In this document: piece by piece, positions 44,620 through 53,922 of the stretch
Layout: every line of letters begins with the position of its first letter
Numbering within the stretch: position 1 is the stretch's first letter
Position numbers and translations under genes: made by a program
The notes under the pieces: generated by a model
Told to the model about the DNA's origin: nothing
Databases searched by the model: none
Seen by the model: the letters and a program-made list of their open reading frames with translations, nothing else
Assembly (NCBI RefSeq): GCF_005280205.1
Contig: NZ_SUND01000007.1
Coordinates: 1 to 64,000, forward strand
DNA length: 64,000 bases
Source: Bacillus yapensis
Lineage (GTDB): Bacteria; Bacillota; Bacilli; Bacillales; Cytobacillaceae
Reading direction: 5' to 3'

Positions 44620-45519
44620 ATGCAACATAATTTGAAAACGTTAACAACAGAATCTCGCAATGAGCGTTCTATGCAAATCGATACAGCTGAACCAATGGAT
44701 ATATTAAAAATCATGAATGACGACGATCAAAAGATTGCAAAAGCAGTTGAAGAAGAACTACCCAATATCGAAGTTGCTGTTCGATACACGCTCGAATCCT
44801 TTAAACAAGGAGGAAAACTTGTTTATATTGGAGCTGGAACAAGCGGTCGTTTAGGTGTTCTAGACGCTGTAGAATGTCCTCCGACATTTAGCACCCCACC
44901 TGAAATGGTACAAGGAATTATCGCCGGTGGTGAAAATGCTTTTGTTAAGGCTGTAGAAGGTGCAGAAGACAAACCAGAAGCTGGAGTAGCTGATTTAAAA
45001 GCAATTAACCTTACAGAAAAGGACACCGTGATTGGAATCGCAGCAAGTGGAAGAACACCTTATGTCATTGGTGCACTCCAATACGCTCGCAGCATCGGTG
45101 CTAAAACAGTTGCTCTATCTTGTAACAAAAATGCCCTTATTAGTAAGGAAGCAGACCAGGCAATTGAAGTAGTTGTTGGACCTGAAGTATTAACTGGATC
45201 AACAAGATTAAAAGCAGCGACTGCTCATAAAATGGTCCTTAACATGATTTCAACATCTTCCATGATTTTATTAGGGAAAGCCTATGAAAATCTGATGATT
45301 GATGTTCATGTGAGCAACGAGAAATTGAAAGAACGTGCCATCAACATCATCACGAGAATTACTGGTGTTAGCTATGAAGAAGCCCTCGAGGCACTTCAAG
45401 CATCTAACCAACAAGTAAAAGTGGCTATCGTCATGCTGGCAAACAACGTAACAAAAGATGAAGCCGTAAAATTACTTGAAGAAGCAGACGGATACGTTCG
45501 CAGAGCAATTAATAAGTAA
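44620..45519 (+). CDS. murQ: N-acetylmuramic acid 6-phosphate etherase
   Basis: A 299-residue SIS-domain lyase that splits MurNAc-6-phosphate into GlcNAc-6-phosphate and D-lactate. [20 protein letters not shown] is the family signature, followed by IAGGENAF and the ETRLKA-like [11 protein letters not shown] segment; length is standard. GGAGG before the ATG. First gene of murQ-murR-murP-mupG. Confidence 0.95.
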   Translation: MQHNLKTLTTESRNERSMQIDTAEPMDILKIMNDDDQKIAKAVEEELPNIEVAVRYTLESFKQGGKLVYIGAGTSGRLGVLDAVECPPTFSTPPEMVQGIIAGGENAFVKAVEGAEDKPEAGVADLKAINLTEKDTVIGIAASGRTPYVIGALQYARSIGAKTVALSCNKNALISKEADQAIEVVVGPEVLTGSTRLKAATAHKMVLNMISTSSMILLGKAYENLMIDVHVSNEKLKERAINIITRITGVSYEEALEALQASNQQVKVAIVMLANNVTKDEAVKLLEEADGYVRRAINK

Positions 45520-45549
45520 ACTAGAATTTTCGGTTTAAGGAGGTGATGT

Positions 45550-46416
45550 ATCACGATTATTTCCGGTGGATTAAAAATCATCGAAAATATGCTGGGACAA
45601 TTGCCAGAGTCTGAAAGAAAAATCGCCCAGTATATTCTGCAATCTCCACATGAAGCTGTAAACTGCACAGTTAGTGAATTAGCAGCAATTACCGAATCAA
45701 GTGGTGCCGCGGTCATCAGACTATGTAAATCACTCGGTTTCAAGGGGTTTCAAGAATTAAAAATACGTATAATTAGCGACTTAGGGAAACCGGTTGAACA
45801 AGGGTACAGGGATTTTGAACGTGGCGAAAAGAGCGAAGATATCGTACAAAAAACGTTAAGCAACAGTATTCAGAGCCTACGTGATTCTGCTGAAGTTATC
45901 CATTATGAAGAGTTAGAGAAGGCTGTTCAAGCACTATTAGCCGCCAAAAATGTTCATTTCTTTGGCATTGGAGCTTCACATATCATCGCCACAGATGCTC
46001 AACAGAAATTGCTTCGTATCAAAAAGAGCTCGACAGCTTTTTCTGACACACATTTAGTGGCAACTTTGATCGCGAATGCCGAGCCAGACGATGTCTTGTT
46101 TGGAATCTCTTTTTCAGGAGAAACGCCTGAAGTTATTAATGTGATGGCATTAGCAAAAGAACAAGGCATGAAAACCATTAGCTTAACAAAATACGGGCAA
46201 TCTTCTGTTGCAGACTTAGCAGATATGAAGTTATTTACCTCTCATTCTGCAGAAGCTCCATTTAGAAGCGCTGCCACATCCTCTCGACTAGCGCAGCTTT
46301 TCATGATTGATATTTTGTTCTTATGCATGGCATCTGAGCAATTTGAAGAGACGGTCGATTATATCGACAAAACGAGAGGTGCAATCCAATTTCTAAAAGA
46401 TCGATCATCAAAATGA
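45550..46416 (+). CDS. murR: MurR/RpiR-family regulator with a non-canonical start codon
   Basis: An RpiR-type regulator: N-terminal HTH_6 domain (about 75 residues, with ESSGAAVIRLCKSLGFKGF) and a SIS sugar-phosphate domain (about 120-260, with FGIGASHIIATDAQQKLL). Residues in front of the first in-frame ATG (45589), SGGLKIIENM, belong to the conserved N-terminus, and AAGGAGGTGA lies at 45537-45546. Between them there is no ATG, GTG or TTG, so translation should begin at ATC (45550), ACG (45553) or ATT (45556). It would repress the mur operon until MurNAc-6-phosphate appears. Confidence 0.82.
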   Translation: MTIISGGLKIIENMLGQLPESERKIAQYILQSPHEAVNCTVSELAAITESSGAAVIRLCKSLGFKGFQELKIRIISDLGKPVEQGYRDFERGEKSEDIVQKTLSNSIQSLRDSAEVIHYEELEKAVQALLAAKNVHFFGIGASHIIATDAQQKLLRIKKSSTAFSDTHLVATLIANAEPDDVLFGISFSGETPEVINVMALAKEQGMKTISLTKYGQSSVADLADMKLFTSHSAEAPFRSAATSSRLAQLFMIDILFLCMASEQFEETVDYIDKTRGAIQFLKDRSSK

Positions 46417-46437
46417 AAATGATGGGGGGAGCCTATT

Positions 46438-47796
46438 ATGGCAGATAATAATAAAATTCTTGCTGAACAAATATTAGAACAGCTTGGTGGTTCACAGAAC
46501 GTTGCGGCTTACACACACTGTATGACAAGACTTCGTGTTACTCCAGTAGATGAATCACTTGTGAATAAAGATGCTATTAAAAAGATCGACGGCGTAATCG
46601 GAGTTGTTGAGGAAGATACAATACAAATCATCCTCGGACCTGGTAAGGTCAACAAAGTTACGGATGAGTTTGGGAAATTAGTTGGCGGCGAGATTAATTT
46701 AAAAGACCGCGCCGCAAGTGTGAAATCTGAATTAAAGAAAAAGAACGCAACACCTTTCAAGCTTTTCTTAAATAAAATTGCGAGTATCTTTATTCCATTA
46801 ATTCCGGCCCTAGTAGCTTCTGGTTTAATCACAGGGATTTCAAAGGCAGCTATTCAAGCTGGCTGGTTAGCTGCTGAATCACAGCTTGCTATTATCTTAA
46901 CGGTTATTGGTGGAGGATTATTCACTTACCTTGGTATTTTAGTCGGTATTAACGCGGCGAAAGAATTCGGTGGTTCACCGGCACTTGGTGGATTAGCTGG
47001 GATCTTAATTCTTAATCCCGCAGCTGCAACAATTATTTTATTCGGTAAAGAACTCGTCCCAGGACGTGGCGGACTTATTGGTGTTTTACTTGCAGCTATT
47101 TTCATTGCTATCGTTGAAAAACGTGTACGTAAATTTATTCCTCAGTCACTTGATATTATCTTGACGCCAACAATCGCTTTATTGGTTACTGGTATTGTCA
47201 CTTATATTGTCTTTATGCCTGTTGGTGGATTCATCTCTGACGTCATTACAAAAGGTTTACTTGCTGTTTTAGATTTTGGTGGAATTGTCGCTGGATTCGT
47301 CCTTGGTGCTACTTTCCTTCCATTAGTTGTAACTGGTTTGCATCAAGGTTTAACACCTGTACACTTAGAATTAATCAATACCATTGGGGATGACCCATTA
47401 TTACCAATCCTGGCAATGGGTGGTGCTGGTCAAGTCGGTGCTGCATTTGCGATTTATTTCAAAACAAAGAAGCCTCGTTTAAAGAAAGCAATCGGCGGCG
47501 GACTTCCATCTGGTATTTTAGGAATTGGTGAACCACTAATTTTCGGGGTTACACTTCCACTTGGTAGACCATTTATTACAGCATGTCTAGGTGCAGGTGT
47601 CGGAGGAGCTTTCCAAGCGTTCTTTAATGTGGCAACTGTTGCCGTTGGGGTGTCCGGTTTACCACTTGCCTTCCTTGTAGATGGTACTGGCCAAATTCTT
47701 CTATATTTACTAGGCGTATTAGTAGCTTATGTAGCTGGTTTCATTTTCACTTACCTATTCGGATTTAAAGATGAAATGGCAGTTGAATACGATTGA
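46438..47796 (+). CDS. murP: MurNAc-specific PTS transporter, EIIBC
   Basis: A 452-residue PTS permease: an EIIB domain (about residues 1-85) with the phosphorylated Cys in AAYTHCMTRLRV, then an EIIC domain of about ten helices with GIGEPLIFGVTLPLGRPF. No EIIA domain, as in B. subtilis MurP, so it borrows EIIA from another PTS. It imports and phosphorylates MurNAc, or MurNAc-GlcNAc given the MupG neighbour. GGGGGG ribosome binding site. Confidence 0.92.
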   Translation: MADNNKILAEQILEQLGGSQNVAAYTHCMTRLRVTPVDESLVNKDAIKKIDGVIGVVEEDTIQIILGPGKVNKVTDEFGKLVGGEINLKDRAASVKSELKKKNATPFKLFLNKIASIFIPLIPALVASGLITGISKAAIQAGWLAAESQLAIILTVIGGGLFTYLGILVGINAAKEFGGSPALGGLAGILILNPAAATIILFGKELVPGRGGLIGVLLAAIFIAIVEKRVRKFIPQSLDIILTPTIALLVTGIVTYIVFMPVGGFISDVITKGLLAVLDFGGIVAGFVLGATFLPLVVTGLHQGLTPVHLELINTIGDDPLLPILAMGGAGQVGAAFAIYFKTKKPRLKKAIGGGLPSGILGIGEPLIFGVTLPLGRPFITACLGAGVGGAFQAFFNVATVAVGVSGLPLAFLVDGTGQILLYLLGVLVAYVAGFIFTYLFGFKDEMAVEYD

Positions 47797-48800
47797 TCGG
47801 AATATCATTCTATTTAAATGACAATCTAGCAGAAGAACTAATTGTTCTTGCAGGAAAAATGGGTGTGAAGCGAGCGTTTACCTCGCTTCACCTCCCTGAA
47901 GAACAAGGTGAATTAGCTGAACGAGCAAAAAATCTATTAAAGCTAGCCAACCAAAATGGGATTGAAGTTTTTGCGGATGTATCCTATAAAACACCTTCTC
48001 ATTTAGGGATTGATAGTTTTTTCGACTTAAAGGAGCTAGGTGTAACAGGACTTCGTTTAGACGATTTCTTTGACCACAGCTTGATTTGTGAATTAGCGAA
48101 CGAGTTTAAAATTGCGGTCAACGCCAGTATTTTATTCGAAAAAGATTTGGACTCTCTTATCTCACAAGGATTAAAAGCAGAGCATATCATTGGTTGGCAT
48201 AATTTTTATCCACGTCGTGAGACTGGTTTGAGCAAAGAGTTCTTCCGTCAGCAAAATGAATTATATAAACGCTATGGCATTCCAATCAGTGCCTATGTTC
48301 CTGGAGATGGTGAAAAAAGGGGTCCCCTATTTGAAGGGCTACCCACTCTTGAAGACCACCGTACTGCAGATCCATTCTTGTCTGCACTAGAGCTTTTCCA
48401 AGATGGTGTTGAAGATGTGTATATCGGAGACCCTGAGCCTGGGGAAGTGCTATTGGAACGATTAGTGAAATTTGATCATGAAAATAAGATTTCACTTCGT
48501 ACCGAGAACGGCTTCGGTCATCGAGGAATCTATCAATTAAGACCAGACTTTTCTAGAGACGTGTTGCGATTTATGGACACAAGATCAATTGAACCAATCG
48601 CTCCTTCCGCTAATAGCTTACGTCTTATTGGTACAATTACGATGGACAATCAACTCTATGGACGTTACCAAGGCGAAATTCAAATTACTTTACGTGATTT
48701 ACCTGCCGATGAACGAGTCAATGTGATTGGAAAGATTCATGAAGATGATGTACCATTATTATTGAGGCTTAAGCCAGGAATGATGGTTGAACTTATTTAG
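47793..48800 (+). CDS. mupG: DUF871 6-phospho-N-acetylmuramidase
   Basis: A 335-residue DUF871 protein: a TIM-barrel N-terminal part (GISFYLND, FADVSYKTPSHLGID, GLRLDDFFD, WHNFYPRRETGLS) and a C-terminal barrel. S. aureus MupG, of this family, hydrolyses MurNAc-6-phosphate-GlcNAc in the cytoplasm and lies in a mupG-murQ-murP-murR operon; the same partners are here. The start is TTG and overlaps the murP stop by four bases, with no strong ribosome binding site, so translation is probably coupled. Confidence 0.88.
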   Translation: MIGISFYLNDNLAEELIVLAGKMGVKRAFTSLHLPEEQGELAERAKNLLKLANQNGIEVFADVSYKTPSHLGIDSFFDLKELGVTGLRLDDFFDHSLICELANEFKIAVNASILFEKDLDSLISQGLKAEHIIGWHNFYPRRETGLSKEFFRQQNELYKRYGIPISAYVPGDGEKRGPLFEGLPTLEDHRTADPFLSALELFQDGVEDVYIGDPEPGEVLLERLVKFDHENKISLRTENGFGHRGIYQLRPDFSRDVLRFMDTRSIEPIAPSANSLRLIGTITMDNQLYGRYQGEIQITLRDLPADERVNVIGKIHEDDVPLLLRLKPGMMVELI

Positions 48801-48825
48801 ATAGACAGAGGCATATCTTTGCGAA

Positions 48826-49047
48826 ATGCTCTTTTCTCATTCATTGTTGCTTTTTCTACAAAAAATCAATGAATTTAATTTTTGTTTTAAATGATATCTG
48901 GTCGTAAATCAATGAGAAAAGAGCTTGTAAACTAGTTACGATGCACCAAATGACTATTTCTACGTTAAAATCGGCCGCTGGCCAACGGCAGTAGGATTTT
49001 AACAACAATCTTTACGAAAACAGCCTTACGTAAACAGCCTTAGCTGA
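48826..49047. repeat. Repeat-rich gap between mupG and nagA
   Basis: In the 359-base gap 48801-49159 there is no gene. It holds an exact 14-base inverted repeat (GCTCTTTTCTCATT at 48829 and its complement at 48912), a hairpin with arms GTTAAAATC (48964) and GATTTTAAC (48995), and a 14-base tandem pair TTACGAAAACAGCC / TTACGTAAACAGCC (49012-49039). The 15-mer AATGCTCTTTTCTCA at 48826 recurs inverted at 39213. Confidence 0.7.
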
Positions 49048-49049
49048 AG

Positions 49050-49087
49050 AAAATCTAATCCGCCGAGACTGGATTGGATTTTTTTCA
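49050..49087 (+). terminator. Terminator of the mur operon
   Basis: AAATCtAATCC pairs with GGATTgGATTT around GCCGAGACT, followed by a T-run. Confidence 0.8.
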
Positions 49088-49092
49088 TATGA

Positions 49093-49140
49093 TATAGACA
49101 AACTTAAAGAATGAAGTACCTTCCTCTTTTTCTGTCTATA
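49093..49140 (+). promoter_or_regulatory. Inverted TATAGACA sites before nagA
   Basis: TATAGACA (49093-49100) and its exact complement TGTCTATA (49133-49140) flank the leader of nagA. The half-site resembles the operator of NagR (YvoA) as I recall it. No NagR gene is in the window. Confidence 0.4.
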
Positions 49141-49159
49141 AAGAAAGGAACTAGAACTC

Positions 49160-50323
49160 ATGAAGTCCATACTAATTAAGAATGTTAAAATTTTCACAGA
49201 AAAAGAAGTAATTAATCAAGGTTCCCTCTTGATTGAAAATGGGACAATCTCTCAGGTTACTTCTACATCACTTGAAACAGAGCAGCTTGAAAATAGAATC
49301 ATAATTGATGGGACCAATTTAAATCTGATTCCCGGCTTTATTGATGGACATATCCATGGTGCATATGGTGCAGACGTAATGGATGCAACAGAAGCTGCAC
49401 TCGATACAATGGCCACAAACTTACCAAGTGAAGGCACAACAAGCTTCCTTCCTACAACAATTACTCAAGCTCCTGAAAATGTTGAAAAGGCGTTAATCAA
49501 CGTTAAAAACTATCAAAACAAAGCTGGTCAAGCTGAAATTATCGGAATCCATTTGGAAGGTCCATTTGTGAATAAAAAGCGTGCAGGCGCACAGCCACAG
49601 CAGTATATCGTTCATCCGAACCTAGATTTATTTGATAAATGGCAGTCTCTTTCTGGAAACCTTATCAAAACAATCACAATAGCACCTGAGCATGACGAGG
49701 ATGGCCAATTTATCAGCTCACTTCAAAAGTCAGGCGTAAATGTATCTGCTGGACATACCGATACTAATTTTTCAGGAATGAAAAAGGCTGTGTCTGAAGG
49801 TGTTCGCCAAGTTACTCATTTATGTAATGCGATGTCTGGCATTCATCATCGCGATATTGGCGTAGTTGGTGCTGCATTTCAATTAGAAGAATTACGTGCC
49901 GAGGTGATCTGTGACGGCATTCATGTTTCTCCTGAAATGCTGCAGTTGGCGTACAACAACATCGGAAGTGAACGCCTAATTATGATTACGGATTCCATGA
50001 GAGCGAAAGGTTTAGAGCCAGGAGATTACGAACTTGGCGGTCAACCCGTTAAGGTTTCTAATGGCCGTGCAGTACTTGAAGATGGCACACTTGCTGGTAG
50101 CATTTTAAAAATGAACGAAGGTGCACAGCAAATGCTTCAACTTGATGGAGTTTCTATCGCAGAGATTATTGAAATGGCCTCCGTCAATCCTGCTAAACAG
50201 ATTGGCATCTTTGATCGGAAAGGTAGTATCTCGATTGGAAAAGATGCAGACCTTTTACTCGTAGACGACCAATTTAATATCCAATACACAATTTGCCGTG
50301 GCGCAATAGCTTACAAAGGGTGA
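49160..50323 (+). CDS. nagA: N-acetylglucosamine-6-phosphate deacetylase
   Basis: A 387-residue amidohydrolase-fold enzyme removing acetate from GlcNAc-6-phosphate. Metal and substrate motifs: GFIDGHIHGAYGAD, HLEGPFVNKKRAGAQ, SAGHTDTNF, THLCNAMS and the catalytic Asp in MITDSMRA. AAAGGA before the ATG. Pairs with nagB, six bases downstream. Confidence 0.95.
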   Translation: MKSILIKNVKIFTEKEVINQGSLLIENGTISQVTSTSLETEQLENRIIIDGTNLNLIPGFIDGHIHGAYGADVMDATEAALDTMATNLPSEGTTSFLPTTITQAPENVEKALINVKNYQNKAGQAEIIGIHLEGPFVNKKRAGAQPQQYIVHPNLDLFDKWQSLSGNLIKTITIAPEHDEDGQFISSLQKSGVNVSAGHTDTNFSGMKKAVSEGVRQVTHLCNAMSGIHHRDIGVVGAAFQLEELRAEVICDGIHVSPEMLQLAYNNIGSERLIMITDSMRAKGLEPGDYELGGQPVKVSNGRAVLEDGTLAGSILKMNEGAQQMLQLDGVSIAEIIEMASVNPAKQIGIFDRKGSISIGKDADLLLVDDQFNIQYTICRGAIAYKG

Positions 50324-50328
50324 ATATT

Positions 50329-51063
50329 ATGAAACTAATAACTGTAAAAAATTATGATGAAATGAGTCAAAAAGCAAGTTCGTTTATTTTAGATTTAATT
50401 CAAAGCAAAGAAAAGCCTGTACTAGGGTTAGCTACCGGCTCAACTCCTGAGGGATTATATAAATACTTAATCAAAGCCTATGAAGAAGGAAAAGCCTCTT
50501 TTCAGCATGTCACTACATTTAACCTAGATGAATATGTAGGAATGGAAAGAACTGATGCAAATAGCTACTATTCTTTTATGCAGGAAAACTTCTTTAAGCA
50601 TGTCGATATTTCTCCAAGTCAAACCTTCCTTCCTAATGGAAAAGCTGTAGATTTACAGGCTGAATGCAAAAACTATGAAGAGCTTATCGCGAATGCTAAT
50701 CAGGTTGACATTCAAGTATTAGGAGTAGGTTTGAATGGGCATATCGGGTTCAACGAACCAGGTACTTCATTTTCAAGTCGAACCCATGTAGTCGATTTAG
50801 ATGAGTCAACACGTCAGGCCAATTCTAGATTTTTTGAAAGCCTAGATGAAGTACCTACACAAGCGATTACGATGGGCATTGAAACAATCATGGAAAGCAA
50901 AATGATTCTCCTTCTCGTTTCAGGAGAACAAAAAGCTGAAGCCCTTGTTCGCTTATTAGAGGATAATGCAATCACCGAGGATTTCCCAGCATCGATTCTT
51001 CGTGAGCATCCAAATGTGATCATCATTGCTGATGAAGCTGCATCAAACCATCTTTCAAAATAA
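50329..51063 (+). CDS. nagB: Glucosamine-6-phosphate deaminase
   Basis: A 244-residue isomerase/deaminase giving fructose-6-phosphate and ammonia. LGLATGSTPEGLY, TFNLDEYVGM (base Asp), GVGLNGHIGFNEPG (catalytic His) and the C-terminal region are intact; the protein is of the short Bacillus type. The ATG at 50329 has AAAGGGTGA upstream; the open frame extends 12 codons into nagA without one. Confidence 0.95.
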   Translation: MKLITVKNYDEMSQKASSFILDLIQSKEKPVLGLATGSTPEGLYKYLIKAYEEGKASFQHVTTFNLDEYVGMERTDANSYYSFMQENFFKHVDISPSQTFLPNGKAVDLQAECKNYEELIANANQVDIQVLGVGLNGHIGFNEPGTSFSSRTHVVDLDESTRQANSRFFESLDEVPTQAITMGIETIMESKMILLLVSGEQKAEALVRLLEDNAITEDFPASILREHPNVIIIADEAASNHLSK

Positions 51064-51065
51064 GC

Positions 51066-51097
51066 AAAAAAGCCGACGTAATCATTGTCGGCTTTTT
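51066..51097. terminator. Bidirectional terminator between nagB and selO
   Basis: AAAAAAGCCGAC pairs with GTCGGCTTTTT around a nine-base loop. Confidence 0.92.
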
Positions 51098-51099
51098 CA

Positions 51100-52560
51100 T
51101 CATGTTCCGCAAAAGGTTTGATAAGGCTGATCAGCTGGGCCAGGTAAGGTGCAATACTCCTCCTGTTCAGGAGTATAAGTAAATGGGTTAGAAAGAGCGG
51201 CTAGCAGACGTTCCATTACTTCGTAATCACCCTTTTCAGCTGCTTCTAACGCTTCCTCCACTCTATGGTTCCGTGGGATGACTGCTGGATTGGTTGTGCG
51301 CATTAATTTATGTGCAGCGTCTAAAGATTGTTCCTGTCGGCCAAGCCTTTGACGCCATCTCTCATACCAGCTGGCAAATTCAGCAGCACTAAATAAACTA
51401 GATCTCTGTGGTTCGTTTAAAGTTAACGCTCTGAACGTATTCGTATAATCGGCTTCGTTCATTTGCATCATACCGAGGAGGTTATCAATCAAAACTTTAT
51501 CCTCTTCCTCTTCGTTAAAGAGTCCTAACTTCGCTCTCATTCCCGCCTGCCAGTTAGATTGATACAATTCGTTGTAGTTTGTAATCTCAGTTTGTGCGAT
51601 TTTAACAGCCTCTTCTTGATCCTCATGGAGAAGTCCTAACAGACTTTCGGCAAATCGAGCAAGGTTCCATCCAGCCATATAGGGCTGATTCGCGTAAGCA
51701 TAGCGACCTTGAACATCAATCGAACTAAACACGGTCTCAGGGTGATACGTATCCATAAAGGCACAAGGTCCATAATCAATTGTTTCCCCACTAATTGTCA
51801 TGTTATCCGTATTCATGACACCGTGGATAAAGCCCACAAGCTGCCACTGGGCAACAAGCTTCGCTTGACGTTTGATTACTTCTTGAAGAAGCTTCAGATA
51901 TTTTTTTTCGTTATCGTCAATATGTGGATAATGTCGCTTGATTGTGTAGTCCGCAAGCTCCTTCAGCTTCTCTCCTTGAAAGGCAGCAACATATTGAAAA
52001 GTTCCAACACGAATATGACTTGCAGCCACGCGGGTTAAGATTGCCCCCTGCAGCTTATCTTCTCGATAGATAGGGTCCCCAGTTGTTACCACAGCAAGAC
52101 TTCGCGTTGTCGGAATTCCTAATGCATGTATCGCTTCGCTAATAATATATTCCCTTAGCATTGGTCCAAGTGCGGCACGTCCATCCCCACCACGTGAGTA
52201 AGGTGTTCTTCCTGAACCTTTAAGTTGAATATCCACTCTCTCACTTTTCGGTGTAATATGCTCCCCTAGAAGAACCGCTCTTCCATCACCTAACATATTA
52301 AAATGGCCAAATTGATGACCTGCGTAGGCTTGAGCCAAAGGAAATGCTCCGGCAGGAATATCATTGCCAGCAAACACTTCGATATTTTCATCAGACTTTA
52401 ATGCCTGAACATCTAATCCAAGCTCTCTTGCTACCGACTCATTAAGCTTGATCAGCTTTGGCGAACTAACTGGACTTGGCTTGACGCTGCTATATAATGA
52501 TTTCGGTAATTCGGCATAACTATTATCAAAGTTCCAACCGACCTTTTTTTCCTCCGTCAT
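51100..52560 (-). CDS. selO: SelO-family protein adenylyltransferase
   Basis: A 486-residue SelO (YdiU/UPF0061) pseudokinase that transfers AMP to Ser, Thr or Tyr of target proteins, linked to redox stress. [37 protein letters not shown] and the [12 protein letters not shown] catalytic stretch are intact. The C-terminus ends in FCGT, with a cysteine where animal proteins carry selenocysteine. AAAGGAGG before the ATG. Monocistronic. Confidence 0.92.
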   Translation of the reverse strand: MTEEKKVGWNFDNSYAELPKSLYSSVKPSPVSSPKLIKLNESVARELGLDVQALKSDENIEVFAGNDIPAGAFPLAQAYAGHQFGHFNMLGDGRAVLLGEHITPKSERVDIQLKGSGRTPYSRGGDGRAALGPMLREYIISEAIHALGIPTTRSLAVVTTGDPIYREDKLQGAILTRVAASHIRVGTFQYVAAFQGEKLKELADYTIKRHYPHIDDNEKKYLKLLQEVIKRQAKLVAQWQLVGFIHGVMNTDNMTISGETIDYGPCAFMDTYHPETVFSSIDVQGRYAYANQPYMAGWNLARFAESLLGLLHEDQEEAVKIAQTEITNYNELYQSNWQAGMRAKLGLFNEEEEDKVLIDNLLGMMQMNEADYTNTFRALTLNEPQRSSLFSAAEFASWYERWRQRLGRQEQSLDAAHKLMRTTNPAVIPRNHRVEEALEAAEKGDYEVMERLLAALSNPFTYTPEQEEYCTLPGPADQPYQTFCGT

Positions 52561-52644
52561 CGAAACCCTCCTTTAAGTAAAAATAATCCTACTTATATTA
52601 TAGATTACTTTTACGACTTATATCAGGATTTCGATTTGCCAAAC

Positions 52645-53205
52645 TTACTCATATTTTGTTGGATCGACCGTAAAGGCATAAACTAAATAAATGACAAGAC
52701 AAATGGCTGTTGTAATGAAGCCCCAGCCTAGTGTTAATTGATCAATGACTAAATAATTGTTACATAGCTGATCCTCTGACCAAATATATAAAGCCCCCAT
52801 TCCAAAATATTTCACCGTAAAAATAATGATAATCAGATTTTTGCCAGCCTTCGTGAGCTTTTTCCAGCTATCCCGTAAAGGAAATCCTGCTAAAAATGGC
52901 AAGCTAATAAACTTCCAAGCTTCGATTGCTTGATAGGTTAATGCTTCATCCATCGTTCTAGGAATTGTCCAATAAATAATGACAATCATGAACAATGTAA
53001 TTCCTGGTATGCCGTTGCTATTCCATTTTTCAAAAAAGCGTGGAAATCTTTTTAGAAAAATGCCAGCCATTAAAAATCCTGAAACTACAAGCATCGGCAT
53101 TTGCATATGCATATGGGTAATCATGATTGATTCTACTAAATTCGCAACCGGTGGAAGCATCAAGAAAATATAGAATAACAGTCCGTAGATGAATTGTGTC
53201 ATCAT
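52645..53205 (-). CDS. CtaG-like integral membrane protein
   Basis: A 186-residue protein with about five hydrophobic segments. Near residue 25, VESIMITHMHMQMPMLVV contains His and Met residues like those of CtaG/caa3 assembly proteins, possibly for copper. It overlaps sco by four bases and is the last gene of the ba3 oxidase operon, which supports a role in oxidase assembly. Assignment to CtaG is by motif resemblance only; it is shorter than B. subtilis CtaG (about 297). Confidence 0.6.
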   Translation of the reverse strand: MMTQFIYGLLFYIFLMLPPVANLVESIMITHMHMQMPMLVVSGFLMAGIFLKRFPRFFEKWNSNGIPGITLFMIVIIYWTIPRTMDEALTYQAIEAWKFISLPFLAGFPLRDSWKKLTKAGKNLIIIIFTVKYFGMGALYIWSEDQLCNNYLVIDQLTLGWGFITTAICLVIYLVYAFTVDPTKYE

Positions 53206-53837
53206 TGTTGACCCACTTCCTTTTCAAGGATGCTTGTCACTTTGTCGGCAGCCATCTCATTTTCTGTAAAATCCATGACATCAATTAAACGTCTATTTTT
53301 ATCAACGAGATAAAAAGCTGAGTTATGGGTGAAGTTCCCTCTTCCATCTGGTATCACAATAACTCCGAATTTTTCAAGCAATGAATCGAGTTCATTTTGA
53401 TCCTTAATTCTTGCCATCCTCCAAGTTTCCCCATCACTTTTAAAAGCCTTACGATATCTTTCTAATGTTGACGGATCATCTCTTTCTGGATCAAAGCTTA
53501 TACTTAAGAATACGATATCTTCTCCGATATATTTCTTTGGTAGTAAATCGTACACTTGGGCCATGTTATATTCCAATTGGGGACAAACGGTGTTACATGA
53601 GGTATAAAGGAATGTGATAAAAAGATACTTATCCTCAAACTCAGATATCGAGTAGGTTCTTCCTTTACTGTCCTCAAGGGTAACGTTTGGAAACTCTGGT
53701 TGTTCATCCACGAGCTTATTTACCCTAGCTGTTTCTTCGGTAAAAGCCTTAAAACCATCTGTCCCAATATAAAACAACACACAGCCAAACAAGATGACAA
53801 CAAGTAAGGATATATTCGTATGTCGATTTTTGAACAT
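53202..53837 (-). CDS. SCO1/SenC-family copper chaperone
   Basis: A 211-residue membrane-anchored thioredoxin-fold protein: an N-terminal helix (about residues 8-25), then the copper site SCNTVCPQL (CxxxC, about residue 85) with the matching His in FTHNSAFYLVD. It delivers copper to the CuA centre of subunit II of the oxidase. The ATG at 53837 has GGGAAG upstream; a GTG at 53846 is less likely. Next to coxA in the operon. Confidence 0.88.
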   Translation of the reverse strand: MFKNRHTNISLLVVILFGCVLFYIGTDGFKAFTEETARVNKLVDEQPEFPNVTLEDSKGRTYSISEFEDKYLFITFLYTSCNTVCPQLEYNMAQVYDLLPKKYIGEDIVFLSISFDPERDDPSTLERYRKAFKSDGETWRMARIKDQNELDSLLEKFGVIVIPDGRGNFTHNSAFYLVDKNRRLIDVMDFTENEMAADKVTSILEKEVGQQ

Positions 53838-53877
53838 CGAAATCACTTCCCAAATCTTAATAACAAGTTTTTAAAGT

Positions 53878-53914
53878 AGAAAGAGACAGCCCAGAAAAGG
53901 TGCTATCTCTTTCA
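53878..53914 (-). terminator. Hairpin between the oxidase subunit I gene and sco
   Basis: GAAAGAGAtAGC pairs with GCTgTCTCTTTC on the minus strand, followed by moderate T content. It may reduce transcription into sco, an attenuator rather than a full stop. Confidence 0.6.
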
Positions 53915-53922
53915 TTATGGAA

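Noticed and set aside
45589-46416. murR beginning at the first ATG
   Set aside because: No ribosome binding site before it, and conserved N-terminal residues lie upstream.
49012-49039. 14-base tandem repeat as CRISPR or attachment site
   Set aside because: Two units only, too short, and no integrase nearby.
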